A stretch of 64,000 nucleotides of DNA from Anastatus disparis (lineage: Eukaryota; Arthropoda; Insecta; Hymenoptera; Eupelmidae), in the NCBI GenBank assembly GCA_017163975.1, contig JAFFSR010000004.1, positions 7,936,001 through 8,000,000 of the forward strand, written 5' to 3'. Shown here piece after piece: positions 36,028 to 47,894 of the stretch. The stretch's first letter is position 1; every line of letters begins with the position of its first letter. The notes beneath the pieces were generated by a model, which saw only the letters and a list, made by a program, of their open reading frames with translations, searched no databases and was not told where the DNA came from. Both the position numbers and the translations under genes were made by a program.

Positions 36028-36618
36028 TTTTAGAAATTAGTTTCAAAAGCTAAATAATATATATTTAATACTACTAACTTGTCAGAAATAAATAATAATA
36101 TTATTGTTTAGATAAAGCCTTACTACTTTTGAATATTTATTATATTAATTTTAATTAATATAATGAATATTTATCGAATTAATTTCAATTAATACAATAA
36201 ATATTCAAAACTGCCCCTGATCAGCTGATGAAAAATATTTGTTTCCGAACACACAGATATTTAGTTTATCACGTGGTTTTCCACAGCGTTGCCACATATC
36301 ACCTGACAAACTAACTGAAAACTGTTTCCGAACGTACCCAATATAAGAATTTAGTGTCTCGTTCTATCTATATAGCTTACGAGCTGCCGTGAAATTACGG
36401 GCGTTCATGATCAGTTCGCGCGTGCGCAGTGAAACGTCCCGTACATAAAATTCAACAGTTGAAAGCGGCAAAATTCAAAAGTCGGTAATACCAATTTGGT
36501 ATTTAAAAATAAAAACAACCTCAAATGAAAAAGTAATTTGCATATTTTAAAATATTATTAAGTAATTAATTAGTTTTTCATACGATATTTAGTGACAAAA
36601 TAAGTTTTATAAGTAATA

Positions 36619-36746
36619 TGGTCAATGTCCCAATTGCTACTCACGAACCTATTACTAGCCGCTCATTGTTAAAAATTTTTTTTCGTATCTAAATAACATG
36701 GAGCGGTTAGTAATATGTTCGGGCGTAGCGATTGGGATATTGACCA
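36619..36746. mobile_element. 128-bp MITE with TA target
   Basis: Ends TGGTCAATGTCCCAATTGCT and its near reverse complement (gcgattgggatattgacca). The arms are about 58 bases and TA lies on each side. Confidence 0.75.
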
Positions 36747-36929
36747 TAGTTGATTAATTTGAAAGTATTGAAGAAAATAAGATTAAAATTTCGTCAAAAA
36801 CAAATATTTTATAAATATATAAAAATTAGGTTGATACAATTAGCTATAAAACTAGGGTTATATTAAAGTATCAGATTATCGGTAAAGTTAATAAATTTAT
36901 TGAGATAAGAATTTTCGACTTTGAAAAAG

Positions 36930-38880
36930 TTGTGATATCTCTCCCCAAAAAAACTTTTAAAAAGGTAAGATTACGGCAAGTTAGCTTTAAACAAAATCTT
37001 TTACACTATCTTAAATATAAAAAATATTTTGTCAAAAATTTAAACTAATTTAATACAATCAACTATAAAAAAACGATTACCATATCTCTAAAAAAAGGCT
37101 TTAACATTATAGATAATAAAAAAGTGGGAATTTAATTATAACAAAAATACACTTGAAAAAATACTAAAATCAATAATGTGTGGTCAAGTTTTAATATAAT
37201 TTAAAATAATACTTACAAATGATATTGTACCTATATTTTGATGATAATGAATCAATAAAAAATTTCTTTGACAAAAATAAAGTATAAAAAAGCCATATAA
37301 AATGCTATTGAAAATATAAAACTATCTTCAACAAAATTTAAAAAAATAATAAAACTTTAATTTAAATAATTAACGTAAAAGTAAGAATAAAAGTAGTATT
37401 ACAGCTATAAACTTGTCAGGTCCACCCTTCAAAAGTTATATTTCTTGGTGCCCCAGTGAAAATTGTAAATGTATGAAAATATACGAAAGTGTATCAAAGT
37501 GTATGAAATTGAATCCAAGTGTTGCATTTCGGTCAAGTCGATGATACGCTTTGATACTCTTTTATACACTTTGGTACATTTTCAAAAAAAAGTTTACTGA
37601 AATCAATTCTTTGCATCTGCTGATGTTACATATTTTGATACACTTTTGCACATTTCTATGCACTTCGACACATTTTTGCATACTTTGATACATTTCGATA
37701 CACTTTCATACATTTTTCAATATAAAAAAAATATTATTTTTCTTTGATACACTTTTACATACTTTGATACACTTTTGCACGTTTTAATACACTTTGATAC
37801 ATTTCCAAAAATATTTGCTATATAACAGGAAAAACAATTCAAGATGTTACTCAGAAGTGTATCAAAGTGTACCGAGATGTACCAAAGTATATCATAATAT
37901 ATCAAAGTGTATCAAAGTGTGTTAAACTGTATCAAAGTGTATCAAAGAGTATCAAAATGTATAACATGAAAAAGAATTAAGAAAATTGAACTTCAGCTCA
38001 TTTTTTAAGACGTATATCAACATGTATCAAAGTGTATCAAAGTGTATAAAAGTATATCAAAGTGTATCAACGTCTGGACCGAAATGCAACACTTGGATAC
38101 ACTTTGATACGCTTTGATGCACTTTCGTATTTTTCGGTGCACCTTCATACACTTTCATACGTTTTAATACACCAAAAAATTTCCACTCGGGTGAACACAC
38201 ATTCATTTAAAACATTTTTTAGGATTGACTTTTAGAATCCTGCAAAGAAATTAAAAATATATATTAATTTTCAAAATTTAGTATTTAATCAAAAAATAAT
38301 CTAATTTTATAACATTAATGATATATTTAACTTTTATAGAGTGGGCCTGGCAAGTTTATAGCTGCAATATTACTTTTATTCTTACTTTTACGTTAATTAT
38401 TTAAATTAAAGTTTTATTATTTTTTTAAATTTTGTTGAAGATAGTTTTATATTTTCAATAGCATTTTATATGGCTTTTTTATACTTTATTTTTGTCAAAG
38501 AAATTTTTTATTGATTCATTATCATCAAAATATAGGTGTATATTTGTAAGTATTATTTTAAATCTTATTTATTATTATCTATCTATCTATCTATTTTAAA
38601 TTATATTAAAACTTGACCACACATTATTGATTTTAGTATTTTTTCAAGTGTATTTTTGTTATAATTAAATTCCCACTTTTTTATTATCTATAATATTAAA
38701 GCCTTTTTTAGATATATTATAATCGTTTTTTTATAGTTGATTGTATTAAATTAGTTTAAATTTTTGACAAAATATTTTTTATTTTTAAGATAGTGTAAAG
38801 ATTTTTTTTAAAGCTAACTTGCCGTAATTCTACCTTTTTAAAGGTTTTTTTTGGGGAGAGAATATATAACTTTTGTTTTA
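36930..38880. mobile_element. Large inverted-repeat element enclosing a minisatellite fold-back
   Basis: Arms of about 500-540 bases (36935-37435 and 38340-38880) are near-perfect inverted copies, for example acttgaaaaaatactaaaatc versus gattttagtattttttcaag. The outer end is near tctccccaaaaaaacttttaa. The interior (37440-38200) is listed separately. No transposase is visible. Confidence 0.8.
37440..38200. repeat. Minisatellite of a 12-base unit arranged as two inverted halves
   Basis: The unit is close to aagtgtatcaaa. In the left half (37540-37800) it appears mostly as tttgatacactt, and in the right half (37850-38070) mostly as aagtgtatcaaa, with several dozen degenerate copies in all. 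The ends pair too: cccagtgaaaatt versus aatttccactcggg, and ccaagtgttgcatttcggtc versus gaccgaaatgcaacacttgg. It sits exactly between the arms of the element at 36930-38880. Confidence 0.85.
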
Positions 38881-39624
38881 AAATGTAATTTTTAACAAGA
38901 ATTTCAAACAATATTGTCGATTCCAGACTTATTCACTTTTATTAACTGGGAAATTACTATCATAAATACAAAATGACGAATTTAATCTTTCTGATTAATA
39001 AAGTATTTCCTCTTTTAGGGTAGCTTGATACATATTCGCCTAGTCAATGCAAATAAGGTTAGCTTGCATGACTAGTATGGTGACAGAGTTTTTTCCGATC
39101 TACTGTTTGTAAAATTTAACAAAATATTAAGTTTATTTTGAAATATAAGTATGCTACATACTTATTTTTTCAGTCTTTTCAGTGTAACATGGTGGATTTT
39201 CATTCACTTATTATACAATAAGAATACGCACATTACTAACGAAAGTTTTTATATGCATGATTTAAGCGTGCAGCGTTGGCTCACCCTGTTAAAAAAAATC
39301 AGGTGAGAAATCACCTGATTTCTCAGGTGATTTATCATGCCAAAATCTCATGTAATAATTTTTTTGGTTTTTTGCATTTCAAACCATGCTTAGTCAATTG
39401 AGAATTATTTTTGAAAATTTTTTAAAAATTTGAACTTAGAAAATTTCTTATAAAATTAGTCAAAATTTTTTCTAAGACCAAAATTTGCGTGATATGCGTG
39501 GTCAGGTTGTAAAATTTGTGACACATCAATGACTGTTTCGCAGACGATCCGCGTCTACACTGCTAACATACGTTTATTCAAATACAAATAAAAAGAAAGA
39601 AGGATTGAAAATTTTTGCATATAT
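38881..39624. other. AT-rich stretch, no gene
   Basis: The only structure noted is a short hairpin, aatcaggtgagaaatcacctgattt-like, at about 39297-39335. No reading frame with a recognisable product is present. Confidence 0.5.
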
Positions 39625-39860
39625 AATTTCGTAGTCCCTCATACTTGCTACAACGACATAAAATTATCTACGCCATTTGGGAGTAAGAAGAATGAATACG
39701 GGGCGAGTTTGTTGCGAAAACAGTAGACAGTCGAGAGCGCGCGAAGCGCTACTACTGTTACTGTATGACTATTGTTCGACTCTACTGTTCTTACTCTCAA
39801 ATGACGTATTAGTTATTTATGTTATAGTATGTCGTATTCGGTAGAATACCCGTGGAGCTA
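39625..39860. repeat. Hairpin element, family 3, copy 1
   Basis: Begins tagtccctcatacttgctac, contains ccatttgggagtaagaagaa mirrored by ttcttactctcaaatgacg, and an inner GC-rich stem around cagtagacagtcgag. It is related to 40305-40530 by its first 50 or so bases and by its end. Confidence 0.55.
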
Positions 39861-40304
39861 GCTAAATAGGTATTGGGGTGTCATACCGCCCTGCTCATAT
39901 TCAGTTAACAATACACTATATAATGGAGTATACAACTTTAAAATACTCTATAGTATGGAATATTATTGCATACGCCACACTATATTGAAGTGTATTGACA
40001 AATATTCTAAAGTCTTGTTGAAGATTGTTCGGAGCAAAACACTAAAATATGTTTTTAGAAGGCTAGTAGAGTCAGCGCGCTGCTACAAGTAAGACAAAGA
40101 CAGATAAAGAAGAGCGCACTTAAAAGTAAGCTATAGTTCTCCGTCGGCGTCGTTCGGTCGTTTCCGTAATTCATCGTCGACTCTCTCTGTTGCATTGGCA
40201 GAAGTATACCGGCACCGCTCAGTTCTTTGCTCGCATGAGAATTCTTCAAATAAATAGCCTGAAAATTTATATTTTATCATAATGTTTTTTATTTGTATTT
40301 AATC

Positions 40305-40530
40305 TTTTTCTAGCCCCTCATACGACCTACGATAACATAAAATCATCTACCCAACTTGGGCTAACGAAGGATACATATGACCTCGACTAATGTTTTATAG
40401 CTTGAACAGCAGTCAGTCTCGGGCTTAAGCCCTCGACCGACTACTGCTCAAGCCAAAAACATTAGTCTCGCTCATATAAATCCTTCGTACGCCCAAGTTG
40501 GGTATATAACTAATACGCACGTGAGTGAAA
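40305..40530. repeat. Hairpin element, family 3, copy 2
   Basis: Shares its start with copy 1 (tagcccctcatacgacctac, then acataaaatcatctac). The stem cccaacttgggc-taacgaaggat is mirrored by atccttcgtacgcccaagtt. Inside, gactaatgttttatagcttg pairs with caagccaaaaacattagtc. It is GC-richer than its surroundings. Confidence 0.65.
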
Positions 40531-40713
40531 CCGCCCTCAGAGTTGGGAAGAAAGGGTCTTAAAAAAGCAAGTGAGTTCAGACTAGAATGCGATCGAGCTA
40601 AAGAAACATTCGCCGTAGAAATATTGACGTCCGTTATTTTTATATGTATTTTTATAATATGACAGTGATTAATATAAAAATAATTTTTAAAGTATTATTT
40701 TAATTTTTCATAC

Positions 40714-41736
40714 CTGATAAAATTTATTGTAAAGATCTTTTCTTCCTTCGTTGTTATCTTATTTTCAATACTTCTAGCTTGTACCATAGCATTGAAACTT
40801 ATGCAAAATATAAATAAGAATATTGCGCTTGAAGACATTGTATATATAATTGTCCAATTCACTGAATCTAGTAATATAGAGTATCCCGTCAACACTAATA
40901 TTACCAATTCAGAGGTAATTAGGGGAATCATTTCAGGCCTAAAAAAGAAAATAAATAAAATATTTATTAAATCAAGATACCGGTTAATTAATTTTTTAAT
41001 TATATCACCTCAAAGTATTTTTAAACTTAAGATCTGCTGAATTTCTAATTGCAAGATTCCAAAGGTATGAGATCTCCATCAAAATTAATAATTTCGGTAT
41101 AAATGGAAAAATAGTTATTATTATCGCTGATAACATTACTTCGGGTTTAGCTGCTAGTAGTTCTTCGATTTCAAAAATTATAAAAGTCAAAACTATAAAA
41201 GTTTGAGCAGCTAGTTGTATATAAAGATAAAGCTGTGCACTTAATTTAATATAATAAACAGATTTGAGAAGAGTCTTCGCGTAAAGAAAAATTAACCACA
41301 ATATAATGGTTTCTGTTAAAAGTATATGCATGCTATTGCTTAGAAGTAATATAGACTGTAAAATATATATTTTGTCAAGTATCATTTTAATTTTCCCAAC
41401 GCATACATCTAATGCACTTCTTCTACCTATTTTTTCCAAAAATAGCTTAAGTGGATTTTTATGGCAAGAATCATTTGGTTGTACATTAACTAAAAAAATG
41501 AAATATTAACTTTTAAACTTAATTCATAATTTATGATAGAATAAAATTTGTAATCAAAATAATTTACCATAAATAATTAATCCTAACCAAATTGACGCTA
41601 TACAAAAAAGCAAAGTTATACATATAATATCCAATAAGGAATTTCTAAAGAGATTCTTCTCAGTACTTTTTTTGGAACACCTCATAGAATCCTCTGTAGA
41701 ATAGTTTGAGCCGTCCTTTTCGGTATTCTTATTCAT
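40714..41736 (-). CDS. Multi-span membrane protein, possible chemoreceptor (3' end not found)
   Basis: Three minus-strand exons splice in phase: 41736-41568, 41489-41009 and 40938-40714, giving 291 codons and two bases. Donors are gtaaat, gtgata and gtatga. The first ATG opens a Lys/Ser-rich, acidic N-terminus followed by a hydrophobic span (DIICITLLFCIASIWLGLII). Exon 2 has further spans (IYILQSILLLSNSMHILLTE, LYIQLAAQTFIVLTFIIF, MLSAIIITIFPFIPKLLILM). Exon 3 has two more (ITSELVILVLTGYSILL, TMSSSAIFLFIFCISF). Six or so spans fit an insect gustatory or odorant receptor, but no conserved C-terminal motif such as TY...QF is visible. A last exon may lie elsewhere or be lost. The family assignment is inference. 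Confidence 0.45.
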
Positions 41737-41759
41737 TTTAAAAATTTTCTTTATCTTAA

Positions 41760-43200
41760 TAGAAATAGAAATAATCTGTAATAAAAATAATATTATTTAA
41801 TTATCTACATTCAAATAAATAAACCTCTTATCTTAATTTCAATATATATAAATAAAACAATTTAATATACGCTTTTTACCTTCATAAAATAAATAATTTT
41901 TAATCATAAAATATGCATACAAATATAAAAAAAATACAAGTTATGTAGGTTTGAAAAATTAAATTAATTGGTCAATGGACAGTCTTTTTTTCTTTTTTCG
42001 TCAAAAAGCAAATCGAGGCAAATATTATCAATTTAGCCCCCGGATTTAAACAGATTCTGGCTACTATCACAGAAAATGCGCTTAGGTGCCTAAATATTTT
42101 TTTATTATATATTTTTAATAGAAATTTTCTACATATTTTCTTTTAACCATTTAGTGTAATACTATAAACTAAAAAATTAAGTTTTTCAAACTTCATAACT
42201 GACTTTTACTGATAGAAAAAAACACGGATTAAAATAATATATTTTTCGCTATTCAAATCAATTTATAATAATTTTGTCTTCATAATAAGTCAATAGATAT
42301 TTTTACTAAAATAATTGATAACAGATTTTTTTTTTATTAGATCATAATAGTTTTTACTTTATCGTCTCCAATACTTCTGTCACATTAAAAGAGTATTTTT
42401 TTTGCGACGAGCATCTAACTTCATTAATAATTTAAATAGCATAAAACTTTTTATTTTATGATTGCACATTTTACTAAATAAATATAAGAAATGGAAACAT
42501 GATAATAAATTAATTTTAAAACACTTTAGAATGACACATGCTAATAATTTTGATTTATTCTAATATGCTAATCTGTTCATTCAATAAATTAAAATATTCT
42601 GCCAACAGTCAATTAAGAAAGTTCATAGGCGACCGGTTCACCCCTAAAATAACGCTTAGAAATGTAATTTATTATTTTTTTTTTGCATTCCTAATGCACC
42701 GAACCTTTTTCATTCGGTTTCGTATATTTTTCCGAGCAAAATTGTATTTTTTTTATTTTTTCGTTTAAATTGTGTTTTTTATAATTTATTTGTTATCTGG
42801 ATATGCATTAAATCAATAATTCTTGTTTACATTAATTAAATACTTGTATTCATCATTAAATTGTATTATTTATAATAAACAAATGTGATGTTAATACTTT
42901 CTCCGAACGCAAGGCAAATATTGACATGGAAACTTTTTTAATAAATTCTCTCCCAAAAAAAATCTATTGATAATTTTTAAAAATTCTTGCACTAAATTAT
43001 ATCTGAAATAAATTACTAACATATACGATAGGCGGGATAGTAAAAAAATACGTAGATTAAAAAATAGAGATAGTTTTACAAAAAGTGTTAATACTAGCCC
43101 CGGTCTCCCTTTGTAAACAAAAAACTTGTAAAAAAATAAAAATTTATGAAATTAAATTTAAAAATTTTTTAAATTGTATTTTATTAAAATAAACACTTTT
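41760..43200. other. AT-rich stretch, no recognised gene
   Basis: A 76-codon plus-strand frame at 42538 lacks family motifs and is probably chance. Bases 43085-43205 contain a short inverted pair (acaaaaagtgttaatact versus aacactttttgtgaagg). Nothing else is supported. Confidence 0.4.
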
Positions 43201-43290
43201 TGTGAAGGGGAGTATACCTTAAGGTGGCGCAAGCGATTTTTTCTAAAATTGTGAAACTATCCAAAATTTGTATTAAAATATTCTTTATAT

Positions 43291-44279
43291 CGTAATATTT
43301 CGATATTTATTTTGAAAAATAGAGGTTGACGAATTATTTTTAAAGAAAAAGATGTTTTAATAATTGTAATTAATACATGTGCTCTTATGGGACTGAATCA
43401 TAAGTTAGGTTTTACGCTAATATAAAAAAGTACAAGTTAAAATGAAAATTATACACTTATAGTTTTTTACACGGAGATCATTTTTCAAGAAGAAAAAAGG
43501 GACTTGACGAAGAAATACAAGAGAAAATAAATCTAAAAGAATGCGAAACAGAATTTGCTACACATTATGGCAGCTTCTGCGCATGCGCGTCAGATACAGA
43601 CGCCATACGTAAAGCTAACGTGCGTTCAGAGTGCTTGTAACCAACAAAACAGCAGGGACGTACCAAAGTAAAACTTGTAATGAGAAACAAAACAAACCTT
43701 AAGTGGCTCAAGCGCTTGGTGCCGTATGAGGCAGGGCCCTGTCTGCGACATCAAAATGTTTTTATTGATAGAGCTATTATAACTAATTAAATAGTATTAT
43801 TGATTATTTCTTATGATAAGAAAACAATTTTAAGTAATCAAAAGTAATAAAAAAGAAAAAAAATTTTTTGTTTTGTTTCTCATTACAAGTTTTACTTTGG
43901 TACGTCCCTGCTGTTTTGTTGGTTACAAGCACTCTGAACGCACGTTAGCTTTACGTATGGCGTCTGTATCTGACGCGCATGCGCAGAAGCTGCCATAATG
44001 TGTAGCAAATTCTGTTTCGCATTCTTTTAGATTTATTTTCTCTTGTATTTCTTCGTCAAGTCCCTTTTTTCTTCTTGAAAAATGATCTCCGTGTAAAAAA
44101 CTATAAGTGTATAATTTTCATTTTAACTTGTACTTTTTTATATTAGCGTAAAACCTAACTTATGATTCAGTCCCATAAGAGCACATGTATTAATTACAAT
44201 TATTAAAACATCTTTTTCTTTAAAAATAGTTCGTCAACCTCTATTTTTCAAAATAAATATCGAAATATTACGATGTAAT
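43291..44279. repeat. Large fold-back palindrome, arms about 400 bp
   Basis: Left arm 43291-43696 and right arm 43863-44279 are almost perfect reverse complements across a loop of about 165 bases. Examples are gggactgaatcataagttag with ctaacttatgattcagtccc, and gcttctgcgcatgcgcgtca with its mirror. Inside each arm is the word acacggagatcatttttc, resembling the ends of the element at 9540-9991. The near-identity of the arms implies a recent origin. Confidence 0.9.
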
Positions 44280-44639
44280 AGTATATTTATCTACGAGGGC
44301 AGAAATTAGATCTTTCTGCCGTGCGTAGAATTGTCTCTCGTGGCGAAGCCGAGAGAGACAAACGCACGGCAGGTTCATCTAATTTATGTCTGAGTGGATA
44401 ATACTACTTTTCTTCATAGCTAGCCGAAAATTCGCCATGCTAATTAATAATAAATCTAAAAAAATGTTATTCGTCTGGATATACCAGCTGACGACAGCGC
44501 GCCGCCATGAATTTTCTTTCTGATTTGCTCACGCGCCATCTGCGGGCCAGCTCTGAACAAAATTCACAGGCGCGCGTCGCGCCTCGATTCAAATACACTT
44601 TAAAAATCACGAATGATAAATCTAAGGGTTTACCGAAAA

Positions 44640-45180
44640 TACAAATGATAAATCTAAATGATAAATCTAAAAGTAAATACAAATGATAAATCTAAAGAAA
44701 TATTAATGATAAATCTAAAAAAAATACAAATTATATATCTAAAAAATAATACGAATTATGAACCTAAAAATAAATACGAATTATGATTCTAAAAATAAAT
44801 ACGAATTATGAATCTAAAAATAAATACAAATGATAAATCTAAAAAAAATAAAAATGATAAATATAAAAATTTATCAAAAAATATGAATAATAAATCTAAA
44901 AAATTAAACACTAAAAATTACGGTCAATTGCAAAACGACACATTATACGCAAAAAATGTAACCTATGAAACATTAAAAAAACGAATGATAAATCTAAATA
45001 TTCATCAAAAATATGAATTATAAACATAAATTATTAAATGCAATTAAAAACAATTGCAAATGATAAATCTAAAAAAATACGAATTATGAATCGAAAAACA
45101 AATACGAATTATGAATCAAAAAACAAATAGAAATGATAAATCTAAAAAAAAATAAAAATACTGCATATAAAAATTTATTA
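44640..45180. repeat. Degenerate minisatellite (aaatacRaatKatRaatctaaaa)
   Basis: Roughly 22-26-base units of the type aaatgataaatctaaaaa and aatacgaattatgaatctaa recur, with a break near 44900-45050. A 71-codon frame inside it is a by-product of the repeat. Confidence 0.8.
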
Positions 45181-45689
45181 AAAAATGTAAATAATAAATC
45201 GAAAAGTAAACACTATTTAAACATCGTTGTCAATATTTTATACATAATGTATTTCATAACGATGTATTACGTATAAAAATTAACACATACACACACACAA
45301 ACACATACAACACAGTATCAACATAAAAAACCGACAAGAAAAGTATTAAAAAGATTCATGTGCATATATAAATACATTGCATGTATTTACATTTTAGAAT
45401 TCATTTTTAAGAACTTCGAGTAAGGTTATAGTAACAGCAACAGCTGTTGCTATTAGCCTAGACGGCGCCAGCGTCTAGCGGCCATTGAAAGTTTTCTGCA
45501 TTGGGTCGTCAGTGCTGCGTTAGTTACGATAGATGTCGTCTCACTCAGCAGAAATTCTGAGTTTCTTTACATGTTGACCCAGCAGAACCCCGAATTTTCG
45601 GCTAAGATATGAAGAAAAGAATATTTTAATACAAATTTTGGATAGTTTCACAATTTTAGAAAAAATCGCTTGAGCCACCTAAAGATACT

Positions 45690-47125
45690 ACCTTTCCGAG
45701 TTATTTGCGATTTTATGGCATAGAAATGCCAAAATTCGTAATTTTTGCGATTTTTTTTCTCGAAAATTAGTAAATGGGTTGAAATTTTACCGATAGCAAT
45801 AGAATTTTTAAAATTTCAACTACAAATGCGAATTTTGGGACGACAACAAACAATTTCTTCTATGCCTAAAATGAGGTCCGAAAAATTTCGCTTGGATTGT
45901 GTAACACAGAGCGTTTACGATAAAGGTTATAATTGCGACAATACAGGGACACACATTGCGCTAAATTGCAATCCATTCAGTACTTTTTAAGGAAAAAATC
46001 ACAAACATGACGAATTTCGACATTTTTACGGTATAAAATAGTAAATAGCTTGGAAAGAAAGCATGTAACTCAAAGAATTGTGTCAATGTTAAAAAAATTG
46101 ATTCATAGATGACGAAATAAAGTTTTCAATTAAAAATCCGACTATTATTGATCAAAATATTCAAATAATTGTTACGTTTTGAATAAAAACTATAATAAAA
46201 ATCGTAACTAATTTTTTTTTTTAATTATGCAAGGGAAACTAAGACAAAACGGTATACTTTTTGGAAATCGTTTAGTAAAAAATAGATAAATTAATATTTG
46301 TACCATTCAATACAAGATTTACTCTTGATTTACTTCTAGATAACTAAAAATTAAACGAGTTAGTTAAAAAAACATTTACAACAATTGTTATTACGGAAAT
46401 TTATGGAAGGTATCCTATTTTACCTTATGAAAAAAAGTTGGAGTAGAACGGAATATTCTTTTGGAAATGAACTTTGAGCAGTTTTTCACACTCCAAAAAT
46501 AATAAAAAGATGTTAAAATGTTCTTTAACAAACAAACTCATGTTAAAAATTCTAAATTAATATTTTAATTACATAAATTAATTCATTTTATATATTTTTT
46601 TATTTTTTCCATCTAGTGAAAGATAAAATTTTTTGGCTATTCTACTCTGTCTGCTAGGGTTGATCTTAGTATGTTGTACAAATCAGAAAGCTTTTTCAAT
46701 TTAAACTTTTTATTTACAAATTATTTAATAACCGCAGATTTGATCATTACATTTAAAAAAAACATGAAATTTATAAAGTATTCCATTTCACCCCAAAGTT
46801 TAGAAAAAAGTAATACTGAATTTTTTATAGTTACAAGTAAAATTAAACAACAGAAGTTTGTAAAACTTTTAATTACAGTATAAATTTGTAAGTTTGTTTT
46901 TATTGAATATATATGTTGTTTAGGGAAAGATTACACGCACTATGATTTTTACCAACAATCTTTCTTAATAATTAAAAAATTTTGAAAATTATAATGCTGT
47001 CGGTGTAATGGCAATCCATTTAGTAGTTTTCGAGAAAAAAAATCACAAAAATTACGAATTTTGAAATTTTTATGCCATAAAATCGCAAATAACTCGAAAA
47101 GGAAGCATTTTTAAGGTATACTTAC
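45690..47125. mobile_element. Inverted-repeat element of about 1.4 kb
   Basis: The left arm 45690-45790 (cctttccgagttatttgcga, then attcgtaatttttgcgattt) pairs with the right arm 47020-47125 (aaatcacaaaaattacgaat, then tcgcaaataactcgaaaagg). A second internal copy of the aaaaatcacaaa motif lies near 45995. No transposase is visible. The left arm abuts the previous element, so the two may be parts of one composite. Confidence 0.65.
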
Positions 47126-47890
47126 CTTTCCAAAAAGTGTTCATTCTAATGAAATACAATAAAAAAAACTTTGTCCGAATTAATTGTATAAATTTTGATT
47201 CTTTTACAAGTTTGTATGGTGGATTATAAATTCCACGTGTCAACATAAAATAATGTTGCTTGCAACAGTAAACACGTTTCATATGACAATAACACTCTAC
47301 ATTACCTACAGTCCACAGTTAGTCAAAGCAGCATTGTCAGATTTTAACGTCATCAGCTGCATGCATTTCGGATATGAAAAATTTAGCGTGATTTCGTATA
47401 CTTTTATAAAAAATATCTCAATAACTACAAAGTTAGTCTTTCCAAATTTTGATGTGTGATGTAAAACAGTATCATCTATACTATTTGATTTTTTTTTAAT
47501 GTTTCAAGATTATTTAAAAAGCTGTAAACGGTTTTCCATAAGAACCCATGTTAAATTGTCAATCTTTGATTCAAATTTTCAGAAATTTCCCAAGAAAATG
47601 AAAAGTTGGATAAATCTACTTAACGTGATTTGCTAGCACCAGCTTTTACGTACTCGACTCTATCAACGTGAAGTACGAGTGCTAGTCAAACTTAATAATA
47701 ACTTGCACAGGCGTCTAACTCACCAATACCCTTGGTCTCCAAAGTCTTACTACGCAGAGAATATTGATACACGTACGCCAAAAGATGTGTGCAGCGTCGA
47801 TTCAGTGCCCTTAGAAAATAGTTTTCAACATGGCTGACATGGCTCTTTCCACCGATTCTCCAGGCAAGCGGTGCACTCCTATTTTAATGC
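47126..47890. other. Spacer, no recognised gene
   Basis: A 68-codon frame at 47253 and others show no family features. Bases 47630-47880 are less AT-rich than the average but contain no recognisable gene. Confidence 0.4.
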
Positions 47891-47894
47891 TTAA

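Larger units (their letters stand above)
30378..36343 (+). mobile_element. DDE transposon with SWIM finger and very long terminal inverted repeats
   Basis: The ends are GGGTGCGTTCGGAAATAG at the left and the near reverse complement ending at 36343. aat flanks both sides, a possible 3-bp target duplication. The arms run about 665 bases on the left (30378-31042) and correspond to 35470-36343 on the right, which is longer because a 225-bp MITE is inserted. The interior holds a broken transposase on the plus strand. Its catalytic blocks resemble the IS5/PIF-Harbinger-ISL2EU group (DDE_Tnp_4-like). The superfamily assignment is tentative. Confidence 0.82.
43210..45690. mobile_element. Inverted-repeat element with a nested palindrome and a minisatellite
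   Basis: The outer arms pair aaggtggcgcaagcgatttt and the following 55 or so bases (43213-43285) with 45612-45690. The interior contains a palindrome (43291-44279), a hairpin at about 44283-44403 (cgaggg, ctgccgtgcgt mirrored by acgcacggcag), and a degenerate tandem repeat (44640-45180). No transposase gene is visible. This is a composite built by insertion into insertion. Confidence 0.7.

Noticed and set aside
37540..38070. CRISPR or telomere-like array
   Set aside because: The 12-base units are degenerate, contiguous and in both orientations, and lie between transposon arms.
44808..45023. Lys/Asn-rich 71-codon frame
   Set aside because: It is a translation of the degenerate minisatellite.
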